Shown here: piece after piece, positions 1 through 12,381 of the stretch
Numbering within the stretch: the stretch's first letter is position 1
Layout of the letters: the number at the start of each line of letters is the position of its first letter
The notes under the pieces: generated by a model
Databases searched by the model: none
What the model saw: only the letters and a program-made list of their open reading frames with translations
What the model was told of the DNA's origin: nothing
Made by a program: the position numbers and the translations under genes
NCBI GenBank assembly: GCA_026874595.1
Contig: CM049313.1
Span: 42,932,659-42,996,658 of the forward strand
Direction: 5' to 3'
Source: Sipunculus nudus
Lineage: Eukaryota; Annelida; Sipuncula; Golfingiida; Sipunculidae
Length of the DNA stretch: 64,000 nucleotides

Positions 1-1200
1 TTCCTCACGGATTATGTTTGTCACTGTTTGATGATCAACTCGATTAACTCTATTTAATGATATTCCTGGTGCATTATGTGTAATTTTTTAATTATTTTTT
101 TTGGTGGAGGTAACCGCCTGCACTTTTAATTATCTAAATATCAACCTAAGTATGTATATCTGCAGAGTTTCAATTTTGGTCTGAGACTACCCGTAAGGGC
201 GGTATTTCTCGCTTCCAATCATTGTATCGCCAGACAATGTCGGGGAGATTTCGGACGCGATAACTCGAGAAAGATTTCACGGATCTTTACCAAACTTGAA
301 ATGTGCATAGATATGGATGAGAGGACGAAGCCTATTAAAAATGGGGTCATGACCTTTATTTTGAGAGGGACCTTGACCTTGAAAATTTCTTTTTTTGTGG
401 GTTTACCAAAATCATGGATAGTGTTGTCATGTACCGGAAATGATGGCGCCACCTATTATCCTTTTTTTTTTTGTTTTCGTGTCGTATTAAACCCCCATTA
501 TTGCCACTTGACAGTAATGTGAGCATTATAAGTAAAAACTAATGGACAGATTTCTTTCCTACCATGCATATACATAGGTATGGGTTATGGGATAATGTAT
601 ATTTAAATTGAGGTATGACCGTTCCTATGAGAGTGGCCTTGACCTTGAATATTGCAATATAAAGTGAAAATCACACAAAATCATAAATATCTCATTGAGA
701 GATGCATGAATTGGATCCAAAAATCAAACTGACCGAAGATCTTTGATAGCTTGTCTTCTGCGAAAGACTGGTGGCGCCAACTTCTGTCCTTTTCTTGTTT
801 TCGTGCCTTATGATACTTCATCATTGCCACTTGACAGTACTATGAGCATTATAAGCAAAAAACTAATGGGCAGTAGGGCTGAATTTTGCATGTCCATTGA
901 CCGCGGATGCCTCCCTCCTGTATTCTAGACAGGTGGATCCATCTGCAATCGTTTTTGTGTGGCGTTCATCCGTACGTTTTCTTTAGGTGAAAATTGCTCA
1001 TATCTAAGGAGTGGTTCAGTGTATTGGTCTAAAATTTGGCACGTACATCCATCTTGGAGAGTTTTTTTCGTACAGCATACAGATGGCGCCCCCTACTTTA
1101 TCGTTTTCATAGTTAAACTGATGCCCTTTTTCAGGAATGATTTGCCGTATTGGCCTTAAATTGTGCATGTATGTATAAACATATAATTAAACATAGGGAG
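1..1200. repeat. Degenerate tandem repeat, about 320 bp unit
   Basis: No gene is visible. Three related blocks begin near 445, 771 and 1083, each with a 'tggcgcc' core followed by a T-rich run and 'gttttc'. The first two continue into a shared stretch ending with 'actaatgg'. Spacing is 326 and 312 bases. Phrases such as 'ccttgaccttgaa' recur. The same 'ggcgccacc' core appears inside elements near 25330 and 57915, so this is probably part of the same interspersed family. Short open frames here are chance. Confidence 0.6.
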
Positions 1201-2149
1201 CAACCACCAAGGAGCAACCTTAAAATGTGATTCGAATTTGCCATTACTCATTTAATATTCATGAGAAAAGCAAGAATGAATATGTTAGGTTTGTACCCAT
1301 GCATTTTCGATGTGCTAAAAATAGACAAAACCAATTCGTAAGTGTATTTATGAATGCCATCGCCACCAAATCACATACAAAACAAAGGATGTCATATGTA
1401 ATGATCAGAAGCTGGTCTTCCTTTTTATAGTTTAACCAGTGGACGCAATATCGAGATGCATAAAAGAAAGTGGATTTGCATATGATGTAGACCTTGTCAA
1501 GAGTTTCACGATTTTACTACAATAAATGTGGCAAAATTATACAGAGAGAAATTGTGACATGCTCCATTTCGTGCTTATACTGAGCATCTGAACATTTAAT
1601 GCTCAGATCTGAACATATAAGCATCTGAACATTTACTAAAAAAGAAGAAGCGCTGCAAAAAAAAGCTTGTTATCTGTACAAATAAACTATTTTTTTCCAA
1701 ACAAGCTTATCTTGAGTTCAAATGTACGGTAATTCGTTTTTTTATGTCTAATTGGATTTGCAGAAGTTTTATATAATGTTCTGACCACTTCAGCTGAGTA
1801 TATAAAACAGCTATTTCCTATTAGCCTGTACAATGGCTGCTACACAGTAGATCAACCATCATTCCAACTTTGTCGAAGTCTGGTAAATCTTTCCACGTGA
1901 AAAACGTGTCCAGTACTGATTATCTCTTCTAAAAAGTTCGTGTTGAGGAATGGCAATTTTGTTAACATGAACACCCCCCCCCCCCCCCACTTCCAAATAT
2001 TGTTTTTTGCACCTCTGTTGCCTTTGATTTATTGAGAGTGAATATGTCTGGGTTATAATGATCTTGGTCGGATAAGATAGATTGTACATACGACATGGCA
2101 TCGTTATGATATGCCGAGATCACAAGTCGAATAGTGATGCAATGCTGTA

Positions 2150-2970
2150 TAATCTTTATTCAAGTTGAAGTCGAACATACGAACTTGAAGTTGTACTTTT
2201 TTTCTATTGATAGTATTGTTTATTAAAAATCAAACTTACAGGTATGTACACACCACATATGTATACTAGACTTAAGAAACAGATACTTCATGACAATTCA
2301 AATTTAAAACATACAACAAATTTATACGCTATCTATTCAAAACAAGTCTAACTCGAAAAACTACTTCTAATTGAAAATCATCATTTACTGTACACAAAGC
2401 ATTATGTGTTCACATAAAACTCTTTACATTTCTGTTTACTACTAATCTCTTTCCTTTTATATGAAGTATATTCTTCCCTTATTCGCCTCCTCACTAAACT
2501 GAAAAAATAATCTATAGAATTTAAAGGCTTAGTTTCCAACCGTTTCTTTTTACAAAGCAAATACCACTAATCAACAAAAAATTAGGAAATAAATACAAGT
2601 TTCATTAAACATTCGCTATTAATGGCTGAATCCAAAACAAATGGTTAACAGATTCAAACATATATTTTGTTCTGCAACTCTTAAACATATCTAATTAATC
2701 TTTGTTCTAAAACAGAAAGCAACAGTACAATCTGTAAATATGTGGAGGTTTGTCTCCTTTCCTCCACATACATCACAAAACTAACTATTTACAAATCCAC
2801 ATTTATATAAAAATTCTTTGATTGGTAAAGCAAAATGAATAAATCTCCAGTTTAAATCTAACCGATCCTTCTCATTTACATTATTTTAGCATCGACTGAA
2901 AACATGTTTACATTCTAAACTATTATTACAAATTAAACTTGAACTTGTACATACGTTGTCGAAAACTGAT
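2150..2970 (-). mobile_element. LINE ORF2 C-terminal remnant (decayed)
   Basis: On the minus strand around 2700-2870 a frame reads a 'W-R-F-I-H-F' start followed by a C-x2-C, E, H, C arrangement (FCDVCGGKE, then H and C). This fits the zinc-ribbon-like segment that follows the reverse transcriptase in CR1/L2-type LINEs. A stop lies between the parts and further frameshifts follow down to about 2150. It is a dead 3' fragment with no counterpart seen in unit B, so it probably inserted after the duplication or was lost from B. Confidence 0.55.
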
Positions 2971-4230
2971 CAAACTAGCTGGGCCCTCTAACCCCTAATT
3001 ATACCCTAAGGGTGGATTGAATCTGCACTAGCTAAATCGCCTGAACTTACGATTGACCAATCAGTATTTGCCTATGCAGACTAATCAGCGGGCGCGGTGA
3101 TGACTAATCGTCACGGTTGACTGCACTTGACCAGTAACACTCAATGGGTGAACTACATTGCATTATTTTAGTTGGTGAGGGAAGATGAGAGTAAATAAGA
3201 GTAATTTCATCTCCGACTTGTGATTATACAGCACTCTTAATGTCTGTTATACGTAGACTGCTTGTGAAAGTACTCATAAACGCAGTTAAAGAGTTCCGCT
3301 AAGGCTATTTCATGCTGCTTTTATTTGTCGATCTTTGTCAGTGTATTAGAATTTTGCGACTATTGGTTTGGAGTGTATCAAGCTGTTGAGTTCGGCCGTG
3401 ACCTTGACTGACCTGAGGTTGAACAACAGATCCAGTAGGCCGACACTAGTGTGAGTTTTTTTTAACAAACTTTAATCTATGATGTGGAGAGCAGTTATGT
3501 TCTATATACGTAAATCCTTGTTTTGCCAATTAGTTGTGTTGATATAATATGTATTTAAATAATGAGTCTTTAGAGGCATGAACACTAGAAAAAACCTTTT
3601 TTTTGATTGTTTGGACATATAGGGAGTATTTTAGTATATTAACTACAACAGATGTATGTACATGTTATATGATATTGTTATCAGGAGACAGAAGTGTTGA
3701 TCCAGATTTATATTAATATGTCTCTGAAATAATAGCTGTATGTTTCGCTAAATTTCACACATGTATATTAGGTACAGTTGTAGGTGTCTGGTCAGCACAT
3801 GGTCAGTCTGCAGCCTTCAGATCGCAGGTAGTAATGTCCTAAGAGGTTCACATGGAGGGATGGTATGCACTTTGTTCATAGTAATTAAACCATGATTATT
3901 GTAGACATGGTGTGTTAATGATGTCGCTGACATACTTAGTGTCATGAACCTATGTGCATTTGAACTGAACATTACACTTAACATAATATTGAGGACTGAA
4001 CTATATTTTCATACAAGTTTACTCTTTATCTCTTTATAATTTTCCTATGAGTATATATATTTAATTAAGTAGCTTTATAAGGTATACAGGTGCAAACAAC
4101 CTTTCTTTTTTTTTACCTGTATTTCTTGTGTTGTACCTGGGTTCGTCCGCCCTAAATAGGATGCGTTTGAATAAAACAGTCATCGTGCGGTATCGTGATC
4201 AGTTGTGACTCCCAACCCCTTACATTAATA
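2971..4230. other. No gene seen; flank of lectin gene A
   Basis: I see no coding frame, RNA gene or clear repeat in this AT-rich stretch, which lies downstream of gene A. A GC-richer island lies at about 2980-3170. The bases near 4170 include an AATAAA on the plus strand, with no gene to attach it to. Confidence 0.5.
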
Positions 4231-4250
4231 TGTCTAGATATCCATGCATG

Positions 4251-4473
4251 CTAGCAATAGGAGGAGGAGGCGGCGGGAAACTCGTCAATATGAACGATGC
4301 CCATTCCGCCGTCTTGTGACGTAGCAATGGACCTGACCGGCAGTGACGCACCAACCTTTGGGGTGTTGTCTGCAGAAGGTCCTGTCTGCTCAAGGTCATT
4401 GATGTCCGCGTAAAAACTAAATATTTGAGACTCATAACTGTTTGCTGACGTATCACCCTCCGATCTAAATCGA
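4251..4473 (-). pseudogene. Gene A last exon: cytoplasmic tail
   Basis: The acceptor is 'tttcattag'. In the frame shared with gene B this exon encodes an acidic tail of 74 residues with SYESQIFSFYADINDL near the start, and ends at TAG 4251-4253. It needs a phase 2 donor, supplied in gene B by the transmembrane exon. With that exon missing, joining the stalk exon (phase 1) forces the next frame, which stays open to a stop at 4220 and yields 84 basic, unrelated residues. Confidence 0.7.
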
Positions 4474-4623
4474 CTAATGAAAGAAAATCATACATTTTAT
4501 AACCATATCAAGAAAATAAATATAAGGTTATATTTTTTTTGTTTCTCATGCAGGCAAACATAATAACCTTTATATTGCATCAAATTTAGCGAGAAAAGAT
4601 TTTCATAAGGTTATAACATATTT

Positions 4624-5108
4624 TAAAAGGTAATTCTGGACATGTATCTTGGCAGGGTTAAAATCAACGCGATAAGTCGTAAAACTGAATAAATTTTAAA
4701 TTTAACTTACCGTTGGTAACATTCGTTTTCTTTTCTATTTCAGAGTAATTTGTATTCGGCGCTGTCCAATCTGTATTCAATATTTTAATTAAACATTTTG
4801 AACAAAGTAATCTCGAATGATGCACATCCCATTGATTTGAATTAAACTAGATAAAAAATATATATACACTGCTCAAGGCTGTAAATTGAGAGGATGTATA
4901 GATGGTGACACTAGTATCACTGTATAAAAGAAAGTGACAAAAATGCTTCAGTCGCTTAAACGTCAAATTTGAACTTAGTTGCATAAATCTAGGTCAAAGA
5001 TAAATAAAGGTATAAAAAGATGGGTTTCCAACTCATTATGAGAGTTTGCTATGGCATGAATCCTTTTTTATAGAAGCAATATTGATATTAACATTAGGAT
5101 TAATAAAG
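4624..5108 (+). repeat. Tandem duplicate carrying an extra stalk exon
   Basis: This block of about 480 bp is repeated almost perfectly at 5293-5772, with 184 bp between. Both begin 'aaaaggtaattctgg' and end 'cattaggattaata'. In unit B the corresponding left-hand position holds the transmembrane exon instead. The duplicate thus seems to have replaced that region. Near-identity suggests a young event. Confidence 0.85.
4711..4770 (-). pseudogene. Gene A duplicated stalk exon
   Basis: This 60-base exon-like unit has the acceptor 'ttgaatacag' and a GTAAG donor. It reads WTAPNTNYSEIEKKTNVTN in phase 1 to phase 1, the same as the exon at 5379-5438. Being symmetrical, it can be added without shifting frame. 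It provides an N-glycosylation motif (NVT). Confidence 0.75.
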
Positions 5109-5292
5109 ATGCCTGTAACTCGTAAAATAGTAAATGTGCATTAATATGTGCGTATGTATTTGACGCAGATAAAACATGATGGGTATTTTGACCTACTAGT
5201 TTTCACGTATGATTTACAGTTACATTCGTTGTATTTAGATGCTGGATCGCATGGTGAAAATTTTACTTAAAAATACCTGTAGGTCCTAGAAT

Positions 5293-5772
5293 AAAAGGTA
5301 ATTCTGGACATGTATCTTGGCAGGGTTAAAATCAACGCGATAAGTCGTAAAACTGAATAAATTTTAAATTTAACTTACCGTTGGTAACATTCGTTTTCTT
5401 TTCTATTTCAGAGTAATTTGTATTCGGCGCTGTCCAATCTGTATTCAATATTTTAATTAAACATTTTGAACAAAGTAATCTCGAATGATGCACATCCCAT
5501 TGATTTGAATTAAACTAGATAAAAAATATATATACACTGCTCAAGGCTATAAATTGAGGGGATGTATAGATGGTGACACTAGTATCACTGTATAAAAGAA
5601 AGTGACAAAAATGCTTCAGTCCTTAAACGTCAAATTTGAACTTTGTTGCATAAATCTAAGTCAAAGATAAATAAAGGTAAGAAAAGATGGGTTTCTAACT
5701 CATTATGAGAGTTTGCTATGGCATGAATCCTTTTTTATAGAAGCAATACTGATATTAACATTAGGATTAATA
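5293..5772 (+). repeat. Second copy of the 480 bp duplicate (ancestral position)
   Basis: This is the copy in the place collinear with unit B (about 52900-53640). It carries the original stalk exon at 5379-5438. It differs from the other copy by only a few substitutions and short gaps. Confidence 0.85.
5379..5438 (-). pseudogene. Gene A stalk exon
   Basis: A 60-base exon between a 'tacag' acceptor and a GTAAG donor, phase 1 on both sides. It is lined up with 52975-53034 in gene B. The peptide is hydrophilic and lysine/glutamate rich, as expected for a short juxtamembrane stalk. Confidence 0.75.
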
Positions 5773-5923
5773 ATTTATATTAAATGTTTGGCCGATGACC
5801 ACAAGTTTATGTAACCGTTGCATTTGTAGCCATATTCTGTAAATTTAGTAACAATTTTTTTTTATTATGAGGAATCTGCTCGATGTGGGGCTCGTAAAAA
5901 GAAGAAACCGTTTGAAATCTCAC

Positions 5924-6095
5924 CAATACACATCACTGTGACGTTGTCAGAGCATGCGCGCTGGGCCCATCCTACGTCACCACCTCTTTGGAGCAAAACT
6001 CCGCAGTTCATTGTTCCTTCAAAATCATTGGTAAAAAACTTGGTGGGAGGCACACCTGCGAGAGCGATAAATATTAAAGGCGTCCATTCAAATTT
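5924..6095 (-). pseudogene. Gene A exon 5: C-terminal half of CTLD2
   Basis: A 172-base exon with acceptor 'acgtcag' and GTGAGA donor. It encodes the second half of a C-type lectin-like domain: the NCGVLL cysteine, then GWAQRACSDN and VTVMC, which match the conserved cysteines three and four and the intervening tryptophan. No WND triplet is present, so calcium-dependent sugar binding is not supported. It starts in phase 0, which does not fit the end of exon 4 as I read it. Confidence 0.75.
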
Positions 6096-6109
6096 CTGAC
6101 GTGTTTTAG

Positions 6110-6740
6110 ATAAAGATATTTTCTTTTAAAAACTATTATAAGAAAAAACTAGAAGCGCCGATCACACGATGACAGACTGTCCATTTAGTTTATAGCCAAA
6201 TGTTTGTAACAAAATGGCCACAGGTCGTAAACCAAACACGCCCAACAAGGACAATATTCAATATATACTGTATTATATAGTTTGCTAAGTGGCTGTGTAT
6301 ATGATTTATTTCAAAATACAGTTTTTCTAGATTTACACGTCAAACTTATGCATTACGGCGGATTGACCAGAATCCTTTAATATCTAGGTCTTTTGCCTTA
6401 AGGGATATAGTTAGTTCTGAAGGATCCGTGGGATTTTAATATGCTGTATTTTTCTTTTACCATGAAATTGAAACGAGGGGAATAAGAACATTATATATAC
6501 GTTTCTGTTCTGACGAGCAAAAGACTTCATTTACATTCAAGACGAAGTCTTGGCATGACCTCTCGTTCCATGATGGCAGGTTTCATACCCTGTGGCTGTT
6601 AGTTAGTAGACAGGATAAATTATTGAAGTGAAATATAATTAAAATTAACGTGTTTATTTATTTATTTATTTTTACTAGATGGTTTTCTTAAGGGATGAAG
6701 CCCCTCACAGCAAGGATAAACGAGTTGAATTAGTGATAAT
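6110..6740. other. Intron remnant shared with unit B
   Basis: 6110-6530 is collinear with 53957-54510 in unit B and has no coding frame. Beyond 6530 the similarity ends where the inserted mobile DNA begins. A TTTA tetranucleotide run lies at about 6652-6673. Confidence 0.5.
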
Positions 6741-7459
6741 CTGATAGAAAGGCCGGCGTGGCCCGGAGCCCTATTTCCCTCTAATTGACGCCCAGGTCAA
6801 TGTTCGTTTACAACATTGTGTGCAGGGCCCATCCTTGTCTTCGGCACAGGATCGAGATTCGTCGAAGCTTGTCGGGGGTGGACGTAAGCCTAAGTCACAT
6901 ACATCGCACAACACATATGACAGGTCTACGACCAAAAATTTGGGAAATTCTTAGGATAGTCGTGGGTGTGTCGTACAAAATTCAGGTGTTTGGTGACGGA
7001 AAAAGTTGTCGTTGAATTTTGAACACGTTAAACATTTTTTCAGCGTCGTAGGTTATGCTTTATGTCATGCCGATTTCGTAGGTCTGTTGTACGATGCCTT
7101 ACGACTGTGTTACGATAAACCTACGACTTTCGTACGATTTTTTGGTTATCTGAGGCCCTACGAATCATTGGATTATCCTACGACAGCCACACGGTTGATG
7201 CACGTTCTACATATGACGGTCCTACGATTGTTCTACCGTTGTAGGTCATTAATTCGACCGCCATGGGTTTGTCTTATGTCTAAGTTACATACATCGCACA
7301 GCACATATACGACAGGTCTGGGACAGAAAATTGGTACATTTTATCTTTTGTATTACGACCGCCGTAGCCTCGTAGGGACCTCATACGACTGTCGAAGGAA
7401 GAGCGTACATTAAGCTTAGACAGCCCTGACCAAGTTTCCCGCGACCGTCGTGCAATATA
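6741..7459. repeat. CTACGAC/TACGA-rich segment left of the DIRS element
   Basis: GC-richer than its surroundings and packed with degenerate copies of 'ctacgac', 'gtacgat' and 'gtcgtag'. It also contains a direct repeat of about 60 bases (near 6890 and 7275) that includes 'catacatcgcaca' and 'gacaggtct'. Two frames of 76 and 135 codons run through it, but their peptides are low-complexity products of the motif and match no family I know. The motif reappears in the opposite sense at 12984-13440, so the DIRS element may have inserted into, or be framed by, a separate repeat. Confidence 0.5.
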
Positions 7460-7504
7460 GATTCTACCCCAACATAGCCCTTCGTACTACAGGGTCACGC
7501 GAGA
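7460..7504 (+). repeat. DIRS left inverted terminal repeat
   Basis: The 45 bases here match the reverse complement of 12758-12803 with about four differences and one gap. The shared core is 'gtactacagggtcacgcgag'. Confidence 0.8.
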
Positions 7505-8650
7505 TTGCGCCGATATCTCGCAAAGGTCAATGCGCTCGCTGAGAAGCGAAAGAACTTGTGGAAGGCTCAAAGAAAAATACGGGGTGAGGAAGAGACCCTC
7601 CCGACGAAAACACAAACAAGAAAATCAAACGCAAGGAGATTGAATCAGGTAGGCAAGATGGCCGACATGATGCAACACTGGCCCCCGTTTCAACGGTGAG
7701 CACCGCAGATAACTAGAGCATACCGCAGTGGGCCCTCGCTTTACAGCAAATGCATCTGCAACAACAAAAGAGGTCTACGGGAGAAAAAATTGCGAGCCTG
7801 CAGGCCGCAGTTAATCCAGGTCTGAAAGGCAAAAGACATAGTGTTAGTGACGACGGGAGCGTGAATGCCCCGGTTGATGATTTCCAAGATGGCGGCCTCA
7901 TGAACAACAAAACACTGATCATACACCGGGCGATATTCGAGAGATGTTAGACTCCGACGCGGAAGAAGGCGAAAATACAGATTAGTAGATTAGTGACTTA
8001 GCTCAGGATTATGGACAGGCAGTGGCGCTATAGGAAAGGAAACTTCCCCAAAACTTGCGGACTTAGTAAATGTGATCATCACCAAACCGTGCTCAGAGGA
8101 AAAACAGAAAGAACTGGAAGCAAAGTACCCGCAGCCGGCGAACTGCCCGAATATGGTGACTTCGAAAGTGAACCCAGACATATGGGCTTAGTTGACCAAA
8201 ACCTCTAAGGGTAATGATTTAAAAATACAGAGAGGGCAAGACTTTATTATGGGAGCAATGAGGCCTATTGACGCGGTCACAGATAAGTCACTGGCTACCA
8301 GAAACAGTTAATCAGTGTTGACTAAAGAGGAAATGGACACCACCGTTAAAAATGTCGTGGATGCTACAACTATGCTAGGCTGTGCAGACCATGGTTTGAA
8401 CAAGGCAAGGAGAGAAATCATCAGACCAACGCTGAAAGACCGCTACTAACACACTTGCAATGCTAAGTTACATTTGGAGAAGGGAGAATGGCTGTTTGGA
8501 GATGACCTAAGCCAAACTGTCAAGCAGGTGGAAGAGGCCAATAAACTCGTCCCAAAGATCATGGGAGATTCCCATTCATTCGGATATGGGACTCAACAAA
8601 ATCCCATGCCCATCGGCCATATAAAGGTGGATTTGCCAGTTCAGGAGATA
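7505..8650 (+). pseudogene. DIRS gag-like ORF, frameshifted
   Basis: Pieces of one protein lie in different frames. The N-terminal piece is basic and coiled-coil-like. Around 8140-8200 there is a segment reading as 'NCPNMV...SKVNPDIW'. Around 8371-8450 comes 'GCADHGLNKARREIIRP', then 'EWLFGDDLSQTVKQVEEAN' from about 8486. These resemble the capsid-like ORF1 of DIRS elements as I know it. Stops at 7699, about 8190 and 8449 break it. An in-frame reading resumes at 8474 and runs into the polymerase N-terminus. Confidence 0.65.
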
Positions 8651-10344
8651 ATAGCCACAGTCATTCCAACCAAACACAACCCAAGAGGCAGTTTTGGGGA
8701 AAGGTCAAGCGGCACGGGGGAAATCCCCTCCACAAGCCAACAACAGGGCAAAGTGGAGATACTGAATAACATGCCTTCAACTGAGTTTCAGGTAAGATCA
8801 ATTGCTACTGAGCACCTTAAGAGTAATATTGACTCTGTCAAGCAACTCCTTCAGCAAGAAGCAGCTAAATTCAAAGCAGGCTGTATTTCATGTTTCCGTC
8901 AGAAATGGGAAAACATCACTTCAGATATGTGGATTTTGGATACAGTGATTGGGTGCACATTAGAATTCTCATGTAAACCATATCAAGTCATTCTGCCAAG
9001 ACAGATTAAATTTCTAACAAAGAAACTGATATAGTATAAGCTGAAATAGACAAACTGTTAAAAACGCGGGTGGTTGTACAATGTAAACCTGATAGGAAGG
9101 GGTTTTTTCTCTAATGTTTTCATTAGAAACAAGATGAATGGTACATATAGAATTATATTAAATTTATCAAATTACAATAACTTTATTGTGTACAAACATT
9201 TCAAAATGGAAACTTTGCATACAATGTTGACCTTGGTTCAGCCTAATAGCTTCATGGCCTCCATCGACTTAAAAGATGCCTATTACTCTGTGCCAGTATG
9301 TACAACAGATCAAGATTATCTTTAATTTAAGTATAATGGAGATCACTTCAAATTTACCTCCATGCCCAATGGGATAGCTTGTGCACCGCGTCTCTTCTCT
9401 AAGTTACTTAAACAAGTATTTGCTCTCCTCAGAGGGAGAGGACATGTGGCAGGTTACATAGATGATAGTTTGATCATAGGGGAAACTAAAGATGAGTGTT
9501 TATCATTCAGTAGCTGCCATGTGTAACCTTGTCAGGGAACTTGGGTTCGTTGTTCATCCAGATAAGTCTGTATTGCAATCATCACAGAAGGTAAACATGC
9601 TAGGGTTTGCAATTAATTCAGTTGACATGACTGTCTCATTGTCAGGAGATAAATGTCCGAATATCACAAAAATGTGCAAAAAGCTTCTATCTAAACTGAA
9701 GGCTACCATGCAAGAGATAGCTGAAGTTTTTGGGGTTATGGTTGCATATTGTGAGGGAGCTAAATATGGGAAGTTGCATTTTAGGCAACTGGAAATCCAC
9801 AAAACACAGGCCCTTAGAGCAGCTTAAGAGATGTTGGTAAATCAATGAAAATAACTGGTCGGATGAGGCAAGACCTACAGTGGTGGGCAAATACTGATAA
9901 CCTCAAAGCAAAACCTTTTAGATTGGAAGCCCCAGCTATCACAATCCAGACTGATGCTTCAAAACAGGTTGGAGGACAGTTTGTGAATCTCAGAAAACAG
10001 GGAATAACTGGAGTAATGACTTTTCTGATAAACATATAAAGTTTTTGGAGCTTAAGGAAGTTTTTTCAGGTCTCCAAATTTGTTGTAGCCATGAGATACA
10101 CTCTCATGTCAGAATCCAAATGGATAACACCACTGCTGTGGCCTATGTAAACAACATGGGGGGAAACGGCAGTGTTAAATTCTGTGGCACATCACATGTC
10201 GAAATGGACAGAAAAGCGAATTTGTGGATTAGTGCTGCACATTTGCCTGGTATAGACAATACAGAAGCAGATAGACGGTCTAGATTATTTCATTACAATA
10301 TTGAATTGATTATAAATCGAGCATGTTTTGCCACATTAGTTTAA
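8650..10344 (+). pseudogene. DIRS reverse transcriptase and RNase H, frameshifted
   Basis: The polymerase starts near 8890 with KWENITSDMWILDTV. RT motifs follow: SIDLKDAYYSV (about 9255-9287), MPNGIACAPRLFSKLLK (about 9361-9411) and YIDDS at about 9457, which is the YxDD catalytic box. Next is FVVHPDKS and a GFAINS segment. RNase H signs are TDASKQVGG near 9950, RIQMDNTTAVAYVNNMGG near 10111-10164, and LPGIDNTEADRRSR near 10240. Stops or frameshifts lie at about 9035-9075, 9325, 9490, 9827 and 10037. The encoded enzyme would copy element RNA into DNA; this copy cannot. Confidence 0.85.
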
Positions 10345-10383
10345 CTATGAGGCAAACCTACAGTAGATTTATTTGTATCATCT

Positions 10384-11405
10384 TTGAATAAACAGTGCAA
10401 CAGTTATGTATCTTGGAAGCATGCAATTGCAACTGATGGTTTCTCTCTCGAATGGAATGATTCGGTAATGTATGCTTTCCCACCCTTCAGTCTGTTGAAC
10501 AGAGTACTGGAAAAAGGTGATTACGGATTAAGCAGAACTGATACTGATTGCACAGATATGGACGACGCAACCATGGTTCGCGCAGCTGACCAGATTGCTG
10601 ATAGATTGCCCCAGGCTTCTACCCCCCACCAAACAAGCAATTGTGCTACCCTACGACAAGAAGGCAGTACACCTACTGAATCACATGAAACTGGCAGCTT
10701 GGCGCCTGTCTGGCAATCCTTACAAGACCGAGGAAATCCGAATAAAGCTGCAGATGTCATCATGCAATCATGGAGACAAGGAACAAAAACGCAATATGAC
10801 ACCTTTATCAGATAATGGGTACAGTTTTGAGACAAAACAGGTGAAAATTCACATACACCATCTTTGAGCAATGTGTTGTCATTTTTCGCAGAGTTATTTG
10901 AACAAGGTTTTAGTTATAGCGGAATTAATATAGCACGTTCCTCTCTTTCAACATTCATCTCTCTGGACGGGGTGCCAGTAGGGTCTCACCCCTTAATCAT
11001 CAGATTTGTTAAAGGAGTTTTTCAATTAAGACCGCCACTTCCCAAAAACACCATGGTTTGGGACACTAATGTAGTGCTAAAATACATTGGAAATTTGAAA
11101 GATCCTCTGTCACTAAAAGACCTAACATGTAAAGTGGCTAGCTACACTGTTAGAATTAGTTACAGGACAACGAGTACAAACACTGTGTGGGATTAATGTT
11201 AAGGATGTCAGGTTCTCTGACCAGAAGTGCGTTATAAAAATTGCATCGCTGCTTAAAACAACCAAATCAGGAAGACATCAACGGGACCTACAACTGCCAG
11301 AATACAAACATGACTAAAAATGTTGTCCTCTGTTCAATGTGAAAACTTACATAGATAGGACACAACAACTCAGAGGTGAAACTTCTCAATTGTTCATATC
11401 ATATA
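10384..11405 (+). pseudogene. DIRS tyrosine recombinase, N-terminal part
   Basis: Begins with a linker (NSYVSWKHAIATDGFSLEW) typical of the region between RNase H and recombinase in DIRS. It continues through WRQGTKTQYDTFIR (about 10771-10812), a SAM-like core-binding segment (SNVLSFFAELFEQGFSYSGI) and the start of the catalytic domain (LLKTTKSGRHQRDLQLP, near 11250-11300). Frames change near 10815 and 11196, and a stop lies near 11316. The reading stops where the Helitron inserts at 11405|11406. Confidence 0.75.
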
Positions 11406-12381
11406 CTAGCTAATAAACCCGGTATACCGGGCTTTTTACCGCGGTTTGGGAGATATATTTACTGAGATATTGAATGTTGGTTCATTTTTAGTTTTTTTTT
11501 TTTTAAAGTTAAAAGAAAATATAGATTTTTAGTGGGATACTCTCGGAATATGATATGTACAAATAATTTATTACTGTTATTTTGTGGCGCTGTGCTCGTG
11601 GCAAAAAATCATATCCCGATATGTTTACCTTGAAGACCTGGTCAGTGATGGTTTTCATTGCGAACCGGAATGAGACGCGGAGGCATACAGTGTTTCGTTG
11701 ATATTTGACTGATTTATATCGTTTGACGTATAAAGAACAGGTTTGTGTGAGGAAAACATGAAAGATTAATTAAATGTACGTTGCAAGGAAACTGTTCCTG
11801 AAGAAGGAAACAGAAATATGCATGCATCGTAAGTAGCAATAGCGGACCCAGCGGGACTTTATGCAGTGGGCCCGTATCCCATTTTTAGCCACCGCAACCC
11901 TTTTCATCATATTAGACAAATTTTGAGGCCTGAAACCCCCGACACCACCCCAGCCCTGTTCCTGAAATTGGAATCCTTAAATTAGGTTTTGTCATTAATC
12001 CTCCTGGGTTGAACTCTCCATTTCATAAAGCGAGTAACATGTGTTTTTCTCTTTTACTGACCACGCACGTGGGTCAAATCCCTCATTGAAAGCAAGCGTT
12101 ATTCATAGGAACAATAGTCCTTAGTGTTAGAGGTCCACGATGTTAAGTGACCACGATGCACGCATTCCGGTGATTACCGAAGGCAGTTCGGCTGTGTTCG
12201 GTAAAGAAACGGAAAAATCACTCAAATTATATGTATATTAAAAATTATTTATTTTCATATCGCCTATGTCACTGCGGGTATAATGACCTTTAAAATGATG
12301 TATGGCACATTATTGTACACAACGCGGTTTTAGAGAACACTGCGAACAAACGTGAACCGAATTCCTTTTATAAGTATTAGA
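11406..12381 (-). mobile_element. Non-autonomous Helitron copy 1
   Basis: Read on the minus strand, the element starts with TC (TCTAATACTTATAAAAGG). It ends with the hairpin CCCGGTATACCGGG (11418-11431), nine bases, and CTAG, fitting the Helitron CTRR terminus. The flanks are A at 11405 and T at 12382, the expected A|T target with no duplication. A second copy at 40366-41274 shares both ends. The 976 bp hold no Rep or helicase frame. It interrupts the recombinase ORF, which continues in the same frame on the far side. Confidence 0.9.

Noticed and set aside
7006-7413. 135-codon plus-strand frame as a gene
   Set aside because: Composed of TACGAC motif repeats, with no recognisable domain and no counterpart elsewhere.
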